Below, in pieces: positions 1 through 11,172 of a stretch of DNA of 64,000 nt (the first letter of the stretch is position 1; each line of letters starts with the position of its first letter). The position numbers and the translations under genes are program-made. The notes under the pieces are model-generated. The model saw nothing but the letters and a program-made list of their open reading frames with translations, did no database searches and was not told the DNA's origin. Origin of the DNA: Aplysia californica (taxonomy: Eukaryota > Mollusca > Gastropoda > Aplysiida > Aplysiidae); assembly GCF_000002075.1 (NCBI RefSeq), contig NW_004797321.1, positions 1,156,128-1,220,127 on the forward strand. The letters are read 5' to 3'.

Positions 1-1
1 C

Positions 2-163
2 GAGGCTAAACAAAAACGTAACGTGCGCAAGTCCAGACCTGCCTCCACCACAAGTCCAACAGCAGACTACCCGTGCCCACAATGTGGGCGAACCTTTCGA
101 GCCCGGTTAGGACTAATCAGCCATCTCCGGACTCACAGTAACCGTCAACAGACCAATTTGTGA
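2..163 (+). mobile_element. LINE reverse-transcriptase ORF, C-terminal zinc-finger tail
   Basis: The frame is open from the window edge to a TGA at 161-163 and encodes 53 residues. It contains one C2H2-type finger, C-x2-C-x12-H-x4-H, around YPCPQCGRTF and GLISHLRTH. Fingers of this form commonly end the reverse-transcriptase ORF of invertebrate non-LTR retrotransposons. The short basic tail, the immediate stop and the LINE 3' remnant just downstream favour a LINE over a host zinc-finger gene. The rest of the element lies left of the window, so a host finger protein is not fully excluded. Confidence 0.55.
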
Positions 164-364
164 AGTCATGGTCATCTTCAAATGCGAAGGACGAACAACA
201 TAACAATAGGTGACTAAAGGTACATAGGTTCTGGTCTCCAGAAAAGTGCTTAGTTTGTGGAGGGCCATTTAACTGCCCGACCCTGTAAAAAATGAAAAGT
301 TACAGAAACATGAACAGACATGTCTTATTGCCTATTTATGTTTCGATGTTAGGAGACAAAGGAG

Positions 365-498
365 CTTCTGCAACCGAAGGACAGAAAAGTGCGAAGACAT
401 GGAATAACATCAAGAGCTGCTAGTCGATAGGGAAAGATGGAAAATGTTTTGTCCGTTACCTATACCCTGACCCAGGGTGAGAAAGGCAATGATGATGA
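365..498 (+). mobile_element. LINE 3'-end fragment (RTE-like)
   Basis: This stretch is clearly related to 45200-45305: both read through GATAGGGAAxGxTG, a 'DRERWK' peptide, a CCTGAxCCAGGGTGAGAA block and a terminal GGCAATGATGA. It is the last part of the ORF plus the short 3' end of an RTE-like LINE, with a GATGATG tail. The reading frame is broken. It is probably a separate family from the zinc-finger tail at the window edge. Confidence 0.55.
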
Positions 499-651
499 CC
501 CTAAAATTCCATTGCTAAAAAATGAGCACAGATTGCTGGTCCGGCTCAATAGCCACATCAAATTGATTTTAAAAAAAATATATTCTAGTTTTGTTCTTTT
601 TGAGGGCGGGAGGTAAATTTATTTTAAAATGTAGGCATTTTACGCCGCCAT

Positions 652-836
652 TGACACAACTTAGATCTCTTAGGAGGTGTGCTTTCGACCCTGCCTCTCA
701 GGACTCACCGGGGCTGAAAAGAATACAACGTTCGAGCAGAAAGACTGCGAGGTGCTTGATAAAAATTCTCCCCAGCATCTAAATCTCACTCGAGTCTTCG
801 GCATGTGACGCCGAATTGCACCTAACCGCTATAAGC
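652..836 (-). mobile_element. tRNA-derived SINE, family S1
   Basis: Diverged reverse-oriented copy of the SINE seen best at 58590-58790. The body has the shared blocks 'ACACAA..TTAGGAGG' and 'GACCCTGCCTcTCAGGactcac', followed by 'GATAAAAATTCTCC'. The degenerate tRNA-like head lies near 780-835. The open frame here is an artefact of the SINE. Confidence 0.6.
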
Positions 837-1253
837 CAAAGATGTGAATACAGAAAATTCACAGGTCATAATGAAAATACTGTAGAAACAAACCAAAACG
901 ACAATGTGGCTGATCTTTCGTTTATTTTCATAACACATACGTGCAAATGTATTTTCCGCTTCTAAAGCAATCCACAACAATGCAAGTTTTACAAGCAAGA
1001 CCAGAGAATGATAGTGTTGTTATAAAAAATTGAAGCATACTAAATAACTAATTCTCCCTCCATAACTACCTACAGTAGTATAAATTCACTTTTCCTTCAC
1101 ACTAGAGCCGTGCTTTTTGTGTTAATTTTGACCAAGTGCTGAGGACTCGATAATATCAAGTCACTAAAAACTCAGCCCTGGGTCACATTTCCCAACCACT
1201 AGACCACTAGAGTATAAAGGGCGCTTACTAACATATACATGTAGTAATGCAGT
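837..1253. other. intergenic, nothing recognised
   Basis: AT-rich sequence between a SINE and a TA microsatellite. I see no coding potential, repeat or RNA feature that I can name. Confidence 0.5.
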
Positions 1254-1472
<219 letters not shown>

Positions 1473-1976
1473 TTAAATATAAAAGAAGAGATTATAAGAG
1501 CTCAATATAAATATAACTGCATAATTACATTTGTTGTCATTTTACAGTTATTAGCACCTTGTATATTGTTGTCTTATGATACAACTGCTATGTATCAACA
1601 ACTTCAAGAGAAATCTGCATCACTAATAAACTCTCAGCATAGTTAATTTGTGTAAAAATCTAAATAAAGATTGAATAAAAATATTCTATGTTTGGGAGGC
1701 TATGAATCTTATATTTCTCTCTATCAGATTTATAATTTATATCCACTTTGACACTCAGATCGCTGCACAAAATTTCAACTCGATTCTGGGGAATTGGTGC
1801 AAAAAACTGGTCTACACCCATTAACTGTTGAAAATTAATTAGATCTAGATCTAGATCTAAAAAAGAAAGAAACACACTTTAAAGTGGCTCATACAAAAGT
1901 TCGGACTGTAACCTGGAAAATCGTCCGAAAAGACCAGGGAAATGTTCCAATAATTCATTTTTTAAAATATAAGACT

Positions 1977-2152
1977 TTGTTGAGTTAAAAATATGATCTT
2001 TGCTTTTTTTTTACTCTCAACCCTGAAAGTGACAGTTCGCACAAGACAAAAATACCGAAAATAAGAATTTGTTGAGTGAAAAGTATGATCTTTGCTTTTT
2101 ACTCTCAACCCTGAAAGTGACGGTTAGCACAAGACAAAAATATCGATCACTT
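1977..2152. repeat. two-copy tandem duplication, about 87 bp unit
   Basis: Unit one (about 1977-2062) and unit two (about 2070-2152) share 'TTGTTGAGT', 'TATGATCTTTGCTTTTT', 'ACTCTCAACCCTGAAAGTGA' and 'GCACAAGACAAAAATA'. They differ mainly by the length of the T tract and a few substitutions, so the duplication is fairly recent. Nothing indicates a function. Confidence 0.9.
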
Positions 2153-2834
2153 ACAGTGCATGTACAATTTTGAAGGATTTAAATGCAAAAGCTGATTATT
2201 TCATTTTCTATTTGTAGCCCATAGGCCTAGGGTACTGTTAAAGAAATAAAACAAAGCTGGACTACAAAGTTATAGGTAAAAATGTTCTGCCATCAAATAT
2301 TTTGAATGTAGTTCAGTAAGGATTGAACTACATTAAACTTATGATGTAAGATAAAAAGGAAAAGATTTTTGAATACTGGAAATGGCCTGATTTGCCACAA
2401 AGCCCTTTAGACAGTATCCTCACTGTATTATTGCAGTGCTGTTCATGGCATGCTCAACTTATGACACTGACAATTATCCGTAAGGAAGCAGTCAGGTACA
2501 TTCAACCATACTTTAGTCGCATTTGCTTAAGGAATACTTACTCTAAGGTATCGAATAAACGGGGGTGGCGGCACATTCAACCTTCAACCTCATACCCCTG
2601 TACTTGTAGGAACAAATCTGTAATATTTCTCCTTCAGTGAATAAAAGAATAAGAGATTGAAATTTTTAGTGATTATAGTAAGTAACTGTGACAACTTTCA
2701 TTAAAAAATAAAGATATAATGTTTCACATGACCATCAGTCGTGGCAAGCTGGAAAATAATAAACAGGGAGTACGGAATAGGCTATGGAGTGGAGCGGGGG
2801 TGCGCAAAAAAACCCTGAAAAATCAATAAGCGGT

Positions 2835-2850
2835 GGGGGGGGGGGGGGGG
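2835..2850 (+). repeat. poly-G run, 16 bp
   Basis: Uninterrupted G run in AT-rich DNA, one of several such runs in the window. It could form a G-quadruplex on the plus strand. Length may be uncertain in the assembly. Confidence 0.9.
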
Positions 2851-4574
2851 AGAAGGAGAAAGACGTTTATTCGATACCTTAGAGTACAAAGTCATTCCTT
2901 GAAAGTTGACCATCGACAGTCATGTGATAACTCTTATGGTAAAAGTTTGGAGAAACAAGTGAGATTGTCTCGGTGAATAATGTTGTAGAGTGTAAATCGA
3001 ATGGTTCGATAGTTACAAAATTTTCATTGTGAGCCCACACTACTAGTATACTTTTATAATTATGTCTCATTCATAAAACAATCCTATGACTATACATTAG
3101 TGCACAACAATCAAACCCAAAAACTGCTGTATTAAAAAGTTAGTATATTATACATATATATATCTGTGTTGCTACAAACAGAATCAGCATACATACAGAG
3201 TAAATATAGGGAAGTCAAGGAAAGCTGAAGTGTGACAGACAAAAAAACAAAAGCTCCATCAAATGTCCTGAATGTGTTTCTACTAAAGTGTGAATGTTAG
3301 GACAGACTATTTCATATCTTCTGATTCCGTATACAGAGAGTACGTAGACAAAGGAAATATGAATGAGCATCACTGCTTGCTTTAATAATCCTTCAACCTC
3401 TCTACATCTCAGACTATCTCAGGCCAGACGTAATAAACTATTGCCATACATACAAGACAGAATTGGGTTTTAGTAGGCAGTTTGGCACAGAGAAATGGGA
3501 AAGTAGAAAAATATTATCAAAGCAATCAATTTGACAACGTAATGGTAACATCATTTTTGTATAATGTTGGGAAGTTTCAAGGAAACACCATAACTAGTTA
3601 ATGAGAAATTAACATAATAGAGGCAACTGTACAAACTGACATATTTTTGCAGCCATCATTAGCTTTTTGCACCACAATTTATCAGAACATGGACATATTG
3701 TGTAAAGAAAGGCTGCGGTATATTGGCACATGGCACAGAAGGAGGTAAAGTACAGGCTGTGAAATGGTCAAGTATATATGTTAAAAATATATTCAAATTA
3801 GTGAGAAAAAAATCTGGGTAGGTTTGTCCATTTCGGCTTAATCAAAAGACTTTGGCAACAGAGAAGAAAATAAAAAATATGAAAAAAATACCCCAAATCA
3901 GAATACTTATATTAAATTTGTTCTGCAAAATGTGGAATTAGAAAACCAATGGCTCAATTCTGCAGTGTTTTATAATGATTCATTGTATCAGCAATATGTC
4001 AGGTACACCTTGAGGATTCTCAGGACTTTTATTTTGCAACTTTGAACCAAAACGGAACGGCCGATGCTCATATTTTTAAAAGGTGGAATAGAAAACCAAT
4101 GGCTCAGTTCTTGAATATTTCATAATAATAAAAGTTAATAAGATAACATTTTATAAAGTCTCTTTCATTAATGATACCATTCAATAAATTCTGAAATCTT
4201 TTAGATTTTTATAAGACTCTGTCATGTTCTCAGAAATAATTTAATTGAATCCTGCCTTTGTTTGAATTCTGAGGTCTGAAGAGTGCAGTTTCTTTTAAAA
4301 AGTGATGCAAAATTCAAAGCCACTCTATATCTATCTTTATATATAAGAGATATAAGAATATAAGGTGATAATGGATACATGGGTTACAGTAAGTTGTGAG
4401 TAGAAATACATTTGTTTAGATACATATACAATATATTTTTATGAATACTAGTACACGTTTGTCCAAGACCTTCCCCTCAATTCTACTACACACAACAAAC
4501 AGCAAAGGTGACATAATCCTTACAATAACTTGACATTGATCGTAAATATCTTCAAACCCTATTGACAAAATGAA
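2851..4574. other. intergenic AT-rich block with a small local duplication
   Basis: No gene is recognised. Two imperfect copies of a segment of about 45 bp containing 'GAAAACCAATGGCTCA' lie at about 3937-3985 and 4083-4130. The rest is AT-rich with no frame resembling a known protein. Confidence 0.5.
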
Positions 4575-4742
4575 GATCATCTCTGAGGCCGGGCTTCTTT
4601 GACCTAGTCCACAAGGGGCAACATGGACTGGGTGGAACACAGACAGATGGAGACACTCAATAAAATAACTTCCCACAACGAGATTTAAACTCAAATCTTC
4701 TGTGAACAACGATGAAAAGTCCAACCATTACTCCACAGACTG
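4575..4742 (-). mobile_element. tRNA-derived SINE, family S1 (diverged)
   Basis: Matches the S1 consensus order in reverse: a 'CTGAGGCCGGGCTTCTTTGACC' type segment, 'CAACATGGACTGGGTGGAAC', 'GAGACACTCAATAAAAT', then a decayed head ending near 'AACCATTACTCCACA'. Same orientation as most S1 copies here. Confidence 0.6.
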
Positions 4743-4929
4743 TGGTCAACATGGCATTAGAGTAATTAGAACAGCGATAGACATCAATTTCCAAGAAGAA
4801 ACAACTTACAATAACTTTTTCCTTTTAGTAAAACAAAATGAAAACTTCAGTGACAATGTACGACAAAACATCATAATTAAGACAGCGAAAAAAAATAAAA
4901 AATTAGGTCCTTATACAGGTATCACATTA

Positions 4930-5200
4930 TTTTCAGAGTGGGATTTTATTTCTGTTGTTTTTCTCCATTAGATAAATACTAATTGGGACTTAGGACTTTA
5001 TCTCTGAATGTTGTCCACTAGATAAATACTAGGGACTTATTTCCTCATGTAATTCTCGACTAGACAGATACTGGACTTCATTTCAGCTGTGTCTCTCCAT
5101 TAGACAAACACTTGCAATTAAGTTTCTGTTGAAATTCTTGACAAGACACATTCTTGTGACAATATTTCATCTGTAATTATCCACTAGATAAATTAATCCT
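4930..5200. repeat. degenerate minisatellite, about 6 units of roughly 45 bp
   Basis: Successive units carry 'CCATTAGATAAATACT', 'CCACTAGATAAATACT', 'CGACTAGACAGATACT', 'CCATTAGACAAACACT', 'GACAAGACACATTCTT' and 'CCACTAGATAAATTA'. They are separated by a T/CTG-rich spacer such as 'TTATTTCTGTTG'. Divergence between units is high, so the array is old. Confidence 0.8.
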
Positions 5201-6879
5201 TGGTAATTTCAATGGGCAAAGGTCCAGGTTTTCATACTAGACACCGAACATACAAGAAATTTTAAAAAAGAAAACAAAGAAAATTCAGACACGGTTGGTT
5301 TGGATTTGAACTTCAAACTTTCACGAGTTTGGAAAGAAGGAACCAATAAGCTTTAAATGACCAAAGTAAGAAGCCAAGGGGCATATAAAAAGACGAGCAA
5401 ATCCTATAAAATTCATAATTTTGATAAAAGTTTTTGACTAGGATTGTTATTCAAATATTTGAAGACAAAACAATTCTCTAACCGCAATAAAATCTGGCTT
5501 GAAGCTAAAAAGTAAAACAGTAGTAAGAGTGTTTACGTGAATTGATGTCAGGAATAAATGGGCCAACTCCAAAATAAAAAAAATCCCTGATTTTTTACAA
5601 TGTTGTAAAGTAGGGTCAAATACGTCATCTCTACCACGTTGCACATCAAATTTTTATAACACGACTTTCGATTCATTAATGCCAAAATTGAGTTGACATG
5701 TTCTTAGATTTAGATAGTCAAATCAAACATTTTCTAACCTATCCAAGTATTAACATGTATTTTCTGACAAAATCTGCAAAATGACTAGGCGGTACAGACA
5801 TTAAAAAACAACAACCCAAAAGCCTACATACAAAGTAGATATATCTACATTTTTCACTCACAACTTTCATCTGACATAGCAGCTTATGTACCATTTTCTC
5901 AAGCACAAAAACATTATCATACACAGGTAAGAGAGGTCATTTCACAAAAGCTGTCTCGCCACCAAACTCTTTATGGCACGAATGCGAATGAAAGAACTCA
6001 ACTAAACAAGTAGAAGAGAAAAGAATAAATCAAAATGTTGATAAAACTTTGCTAAAAATGTGCACATCAAAATTCACAGTTATTTATATTTCTCTTCAAA
6101 TCCAAAGTGAATAGCTGCGGCTAACAGAAAGAAAAATATTTTTACCGAATACACACATAGGAAGGAATGAAAAAAAAAGGTGACTTATTTGAGGGAGCAG
6201 GAACAAAAAGAAAGGAGCACGGAAGAAACATTATGATCTTTATTTCATCGTTTATGAGGGGGGGGGGGGGGGGGGAGGGAGGAAATGGGGGAGTGAACAT
6301 TTGTGAAATAGTAAGGAAAAGCTACAAGCTGTCTCAAAGCTTCCATAGCGCAGGGGATCAGACAGAGTAAAAAGAAAGTATTTCTGATCATCATGAAAAA
6401 CAGTTGAGAGACAAGTGAGACAAAGTGGCAGAAAAACAGAATACCAACAAGTACATACCTACTCAATATGAAGACAACTGAGGGTAACTCCTCTTTTTTC
6501 TAATCAACTAAAACACAAACATTTTGTGTAAACAAATTATGATCATGTCAAATAGTAATCCAGAAAGTGTATGAGGACAATATGTAGAGTATGAAAAATG
6601 GAAAAAGTTTGGCAGTGATGTGATCCGTAATTTTGACTGGAGAAAGCATACTGAAAAAATAGAAGTAACAATCAAGGCAAGAATGGTCCATGAAGACATC
6701 GAGCAAAAAGCAACATAAAGTACTTAGACTTAAAGGGTGGGGAAGTCCAACAGCAAAATTTTCAAAAAACTGATTAATCTACTTCAAAATGCTGTAAACA
6801 CCAACTTCTGATACCTCACTTCACTTCAGTCCCCTCACGGGTGTTCAAGATTTGTGTTTGAAGAGTTTTACACTCCCAC
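5201..6879. other. intergenic, poly-G run at 6258-6275
   Basis: AT-rich sequence without a recognisable gene. It contains an 18-bp G run followed by a short G-rich stretch to about 6292. Open frames across it are low-complexity and match nothing I know. Confidence 0.6.
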
Positions 6880-7072
6880 CAACACAATTTATAATATTTG
6901 GGAGGCAGGCTGCTTCTATCTTGCATGTCAGGGCCTGCTGTGGCTGAGTGGGACACCCCAGCAGACAGACAGAGACACTTAATAAAAAAATAAAAATTTC
7001 TCCACTCAGGAATAAAACTCACATCTTCTGCAAGAAACGGTGAAGAACCAAACCATTGCACCACAAGCAGCG
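6880..7072 (-). mobile_element. tRNA-derived SINE, family S1
   Basis: Reverse copy with the recognisable series 'ACACAATTTATAATATTTGG', 'GGAGGCAGGCTGC', 'TGTCAGGGCCTGCTGTGGCTG', 'GAGACACTTAATAAAAA', 'TTTCTCCACTCAGGAATAAA' and a head remnant ending 'ACCATTGCACCAC'. One of the better-preserved S1 copies. Confidence 0.75.
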
Positions 7073-7624
7073 GAGCTTATTTCTGAGTAGAGATATGCAT
7101 GTACTTTAAAAATATATTCTCTGATTATACATGAAACTAAATTTTTACTAGGTATTTAGTTGGATAAATGTGAACAGAACTTAAATGTTCTAAACAAAAA
7201 AGCCGGGAGCTTGACTGTTACACAACATGCGTGTGAATAATTTTGTTATAGATCTTTAAACTATAGAGCCATTCTTATTACATAGCATAAGAATGTGTAC
7301 TTCTGGGATAATGATAATAACAATAATATACGGCAATGAAAAGCGCTGCGACAATTATTTAGCGCTAAACCCCAATTAAAGTACTCAGACTCTAAGTGCT
7401 TTATAATACAACAGTAACATATATGAACTGTATATTGTGTTCTGACCAAAATATTATAATATATCTCATTAATTTAATTAAAAACTGACATCTGAATGAA
7501 TAAAAAGATTTGATCTTTCTTAAAGTACTGGAGATGGAAGGGGAAAAAAATTAGTCTACAATTCAATTCCAAAACCTGTACTTCAGAGTCTTTTTTAGTT
7601 TAGTAAGCATTTTATGGCAATTAC

Positions 7625-7770
7625 AACACAATTAGGTCCAATAAGTGTCGAAGAATAGAGGTGTTACAAGCACAAAAAGAAGGAGAGATAAGGACGAAAG
7701 ATGTTTCATTATTATAGTAAAGAAGGAGCAAAGTACATCAGAACACCCGAAAACCACCCACTGTTCTGAG
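7625..7770 (-). repeat. dispersed short repeat, family S3
   Basis: Shares 'ACACAATTAGGTC', 'GAGGTGTTACAAG', 'AGGAGAGATAAGGACGA', 'AGATGTTT', 'AAGAAGGAGCAAA' and 'AACCACCCAC' with copies at 22455, 28620, 30232 and 61570. Plus-strand copies end in a 'TTGCAAGTGCCATAAAAC' type 3' end. This suggests a SINE, but no clear tRNA head is visible. An 11-bp C run follows at 7788-7798. Confidence 0.7.
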
Positions 7771-8506
7771 TCGCTACTGGGATTGTACCCCCCCCCCCAA
7801 CCAAAATAAAAAATTGAAATCCGGTTAACACATCACAGACAAAAGTAGGCCTATATCATAGCACCTGGTAAAATAAATGAATGTGACGACGGTCATATTA
7901 CACAACTGCCCAAGTCATTCTTTGTTGCTACGACAAAAAACTAAAGAAAAACCGCAAGGCTTTCCTGATTCCTGATGAATACACAGCAATGAATGTAAAA
8001 ATAAATTGGATTTGTAGTACATGAAATAAAACTCTGCTGTAATGAGGATACGAAACAAGTAACAACAGGTATTTTGACAGAACATAATATGTCTAAAAGC
8101 TTGGAAAATGGCATAGGAAACTGAGTTGTAATCTTGACATTGTGTTTGTACATGATGTATAAAAATTGATTATGCAATAACCCTAGCATACATCTCATAA
8201 ACAGACATAACTAGGCACAATTTTTTTGTACGACATAATGAAAAGAATCAAAAGTAAAGACAAATTCTTGAAAATGTTTGTTCCCATCACGAAAAAGAAT
8301 GTGCTTTTCTTTTTTGACCCAAAATAAAAAAAAGAGAATATTTTGCAAATACCACAAAAAAGCATTTCATAAATAAAAGGTCTTCCCCTGAGCAAAATAG
8401 ACTTTCTACAAAAAAATTGGAGATTCCTTTCCACAATATCTTTAGCAAGAAGTAATATCCAGGTGAATACCGAAGCATAAAATTCATGAAGAAAATAATA
8501 TCTATA

Positions 8507-8683
8507 CAGCTGAATCTGTTAAAAACGACCATCCGTTGTAGTAGAGAAAATCGGTCATTTTAGACAGTTAATCCTCTTGGACAGTGCCACGATATAGAGC
8601 AAAAATGCAAGGAAGGAAGTGGGAGGGGGTCATTAGTTCAGGATGTTCTCTTAGAAGGGTGGTCGTTAGAGCAGGTTCGACTG
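8507..8683. mobile_element. MITE, family M1 (CAGTCGAACCTG TIR)
   Basis: The element is 177 bp and starts CAGCTGAATCTGTTA after a TA. It ends as the reverse complement of CAGTCGAACCTGCTCTAACG. Its interior 'AAATCGGTCATTTTAGACAG' and 'CTCTTGGACAGT' recur in the copy at 63893. Non-coding, so mobilised in trans by an unknown transposase; the TA-type site and CAG end suggest Tc1/mariner/pogo relatives. Confidence 0.65.
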
Positions 8684-9671
8684 CAAATAAATGAGTCTTT
8701 ATAAATGAACAGTTTGCTGACAAAATGCAACTAACGCCATTTCCAAAATTTGGCCAAAACCAGTTACATCAAAAAGTTCAATTTTTAGAGGGTAGGGTTA
8801 CAATAATTACGATTCCTCAAAATTTAAAGTTTGAATCTTTTCTTCGTTTAACTCAAAATCAGAAAAATGGATTTATGTCGCATTTTGTTGTGAAATTGTT
8901 AAAATATACACATCTAAACACATGCATATGTAAAGTATTTGCATCATGAATGTACAATGTAAAACGTATGGAACGTTCAATTGACCTGACTCAAGACTTA
9001 CATATAACAAATTTCTCACATAAGAATACAAATTGAATCAAAGGCAAAGCTGGCTAAAAAAATCACATCAAGGACAATGCAGAAACATGGTGACCAGATC
9101 ATGCCAACTAAGCTGCCCAATTACTTTGCATCTTCAGTGGTAATATTCTTAGACTATGCATTAATTCTGAGTTCATGCTTTTTTGACAAGACAAGCAGGC
9201 TTTTTTGAAAAGACAAATAGATCATCATGTTAAACAGTAAGACAATTTTATAGATCATCATTTAAACAGTAATCCAGTGTACAGTAAAGTTAGGGAAGAT
9301 CTTATATTCAACTACCCTGAGATCTAGCAAAGGAATGCAAAATTAGAAGAAGACATAATAACAAGAATGTGGAGAAAAATTTATCGGAATAAAGGTTTTA
9401 TAAAAAATGATCTCGAGATACCCATCCCTTATTCATTTTTTTAAAAAGCTTCGGCCACTTGTAGAATAATAAGCCATTATACTTTTACTTTAGATCTTAT
9501 TAAATCTTCCATAGTAACTGTATGGTGATAATGATAGGCAACAATTGGGCCTCAAACTTAGAAAAACAACATTCGATCATAGAATCCATAAACACACATG
9601 TATTGTTCACATTTGTTTATGCAAACTCAATAGTGAACAGCTTGAACAATTATAAAAAGAATATTATGTAT
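8684..9671. other. intergenic, nothing recognised
   Basis: AT-rich sequence. A small local duplication, 'ATAGATCATCAT..TTAAACAGTAA', lies at about 9219-9268. No gene or RNA is recognised. Confidence 0.45.
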
Positions 9672-9965
9672 CACAACATGGTGGAATCAGGTACTTAACA
9701 TTATTTGGTCATGTGGAGCTACTGGTATCATCTTTGAGCTTGTTCATTTGTCTTATTCTTGATGCCCCCCCCCCCTCCCCAATCTATCTTGAATAGAAGT
9801 TGAAATATTTGCTAATGAATGAGGTGGGGATCACCTGGTGTCAGATGTAAAATTAGTGAAAAGATGGCCCCCAAAGTTTGGTGACTTCCCAAGCTTGAGT
9901 ATCCTTGGCAACTGCAAATCTACATTTTTTTCTGCCTTTGATCATCGTTCTCAGGTGAAATCCAC
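9672..9965 (-). mobile_element. TIR-like repeat, family M3 (reverse copy)
   Basis: Begins 'CATGGTGGAATCAGGTACTT'. Its interior (GAGCTTGTTCATTTGTCTT, TTTGGTGACTTCCCAAGCTT) is the reverse complement of the copies at 30735-31120 and 57113-57535. A C-rich tract at about 9765-9778 sits inside it. Confidence 0.6.
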
Positions 9966-10304
9966 ACTGAAATGAGTTTTTGAATAAACATACAAGGTAT
10001 TAAGGGAAAAAAAAAGAAGATAAAAATTGCCCAACTGGCAGAAACAATTCTGGTTCTTCGATTTCATTATTTCGATGAGGGCCTGATTTTACCATGATGC
10101 CAAATACATAATGCATAAAAATATATTGATCATGTGAGGACAAATGTTCTGAAACTGAAGAATACAACATTCTGGTCAAGCAAGTAAACAAACATACATT
10201 TGTTGACATCATATGCAAAAACAAGCCTTTGTTCAAAAAGAACTCAAACTATATAAAGTAGTATGCAGTCTTATATATTTATCATGCAAAGCCACAGGGA
10301 AATA

Positions 10305-10440
10305 CAGTCGAACTTATTTTACTGATCACGTCTCTATAGCGGTCCCTGGCTAATGTCACCACGATCAGTCTCCAAACCAGCCCATAGCAGTCACTTGCTA
10401 CAAAAATTGTCCACCATCCCATCCTCAGCCTGAGCATTTA
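10305..10440. mobile_element. possible MITE end (CAGTCGAAC..)
   Basis: Begins TA-CAGTCGAACTTATTTTACT, resembling the M1-type termini, followed by 'CGGTCCCTGGCTAATGTC'. I do not find the other terminus, so the right border is a guess. Confidence 0.35.
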
Positions 10441-10477
10441 TGTTCAATCAATGCGAAGAAGCAGCTATACTAAAGTA

Positions 10478-10712
10478 ATCTGACGAAAGGCCTCATTTCA
10501 TTTTGGTGCCAACATTTTTTATTTGCTAAATCAAAAGCCTGATCAGTTATCCTACTTCTGTGAAAAAATCAAAGTGAAACAGTGACTAGTTTTTGAATAA
10601 ATTTGAATTAAAACTTCAGAAGAACGCTATTTTTCAAAGGTTACGCTGACAGAAAACCTCTTTTTCTCGAAACTGCAGTGAATAAAAAAAGGCGTTTTGT
10701 CAGCTTACATCA
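10478..10712. mobile_element. TIR element, family M4
   Basis: Collinear with 24035-24285. Both contain 'CTGTGAAAAAAT', 'AAAGTGAAAC', 'GTGACTAGT', 'TTTGAATAAATT' and 'CTATTTTTCAAAGGT', and end 'GCGTTTTGTCAGCTTACA'. The left end, near 'CTGACGAAAGGCC', is a diverged inverted match to that right end, indicating terminal inverted repeats. No coding capacity. Confidence 0.65.
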
Positions 10713-10799
10713 GTATAGGCTTATCCTCTGCCTAAGCACTCACTGGCTACTTAAACAAGAGGGGGTGTGACTTAATGTAGTGCTTACCCAAAGGCTTAC

Positions 10800-10965
10800 A
10801 AGTATCTGCTGAACATAGCCTACCTGTTGATGGTGGTATATATGAACCATATGAGGATTCATTTCAATGGTGAGAGTCCGTGATACACCATTTTGAAAAG
10901 TGACGTATGACAGTCTTACACTGAGCAGTCCATTTTCACATGTCTCGTAAGTGACCACAACTCAT
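10800..10965 (-). repeat. segment shared with 24790-24860, coding-like
   Basis: About 65 bp around 'CCATTTTGAAAAGTGACGTA' and 'CACTGAGCAGTC' recurs at 24795-24845. On the minus strand it is open and reads like ordinary protein (xCENGLLSVRLSYVTFQNGV) up to a potential GT donor at about 10825. Both copies lie to the right of an M4 element, so a shared mobile repeat is likelier than a host exon. I cannot assign a family. Confidence 0.4.
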
Positions 10966-11074
10966 TCCCTGTCCACAGTGGACACTTGTCTATACTGGCA
11001 ATTTTTCTCTGTGAACTTGAGTGATTGTTATAAACAGATTTTATTGTACTTAAAAAAATAATTCATAATTACAA

Positions 11075-11172
11075 AACAAGCAGAAAGACAAAGATGTTCA
11101 ATAATAACTCTCTTACTCTGGAATCGAACTTGTTTCTCCTGCATGCAATCGCGAAGAGCCTAACTACTACTA
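11075..11172 (-). mobile_element. SINE S1 fragment
   Basis: Retains only the body end and the head: 'AAGATGTTCAATAATAAC', 'TCTGGAATCGAACTTG' (a decayed B-box in reverse) and 'CATGCAATCGCGAAGAGCC'. The distal body is missing. Confidence 0.5.

Noticed and set aside
2-163. Host C2H2 zinc-finger gene end
   Set aside because: A single finger at the very end of a basic tail next to LINE 3' sequence fits a LINE ORF better; kept at moderate confidence only.
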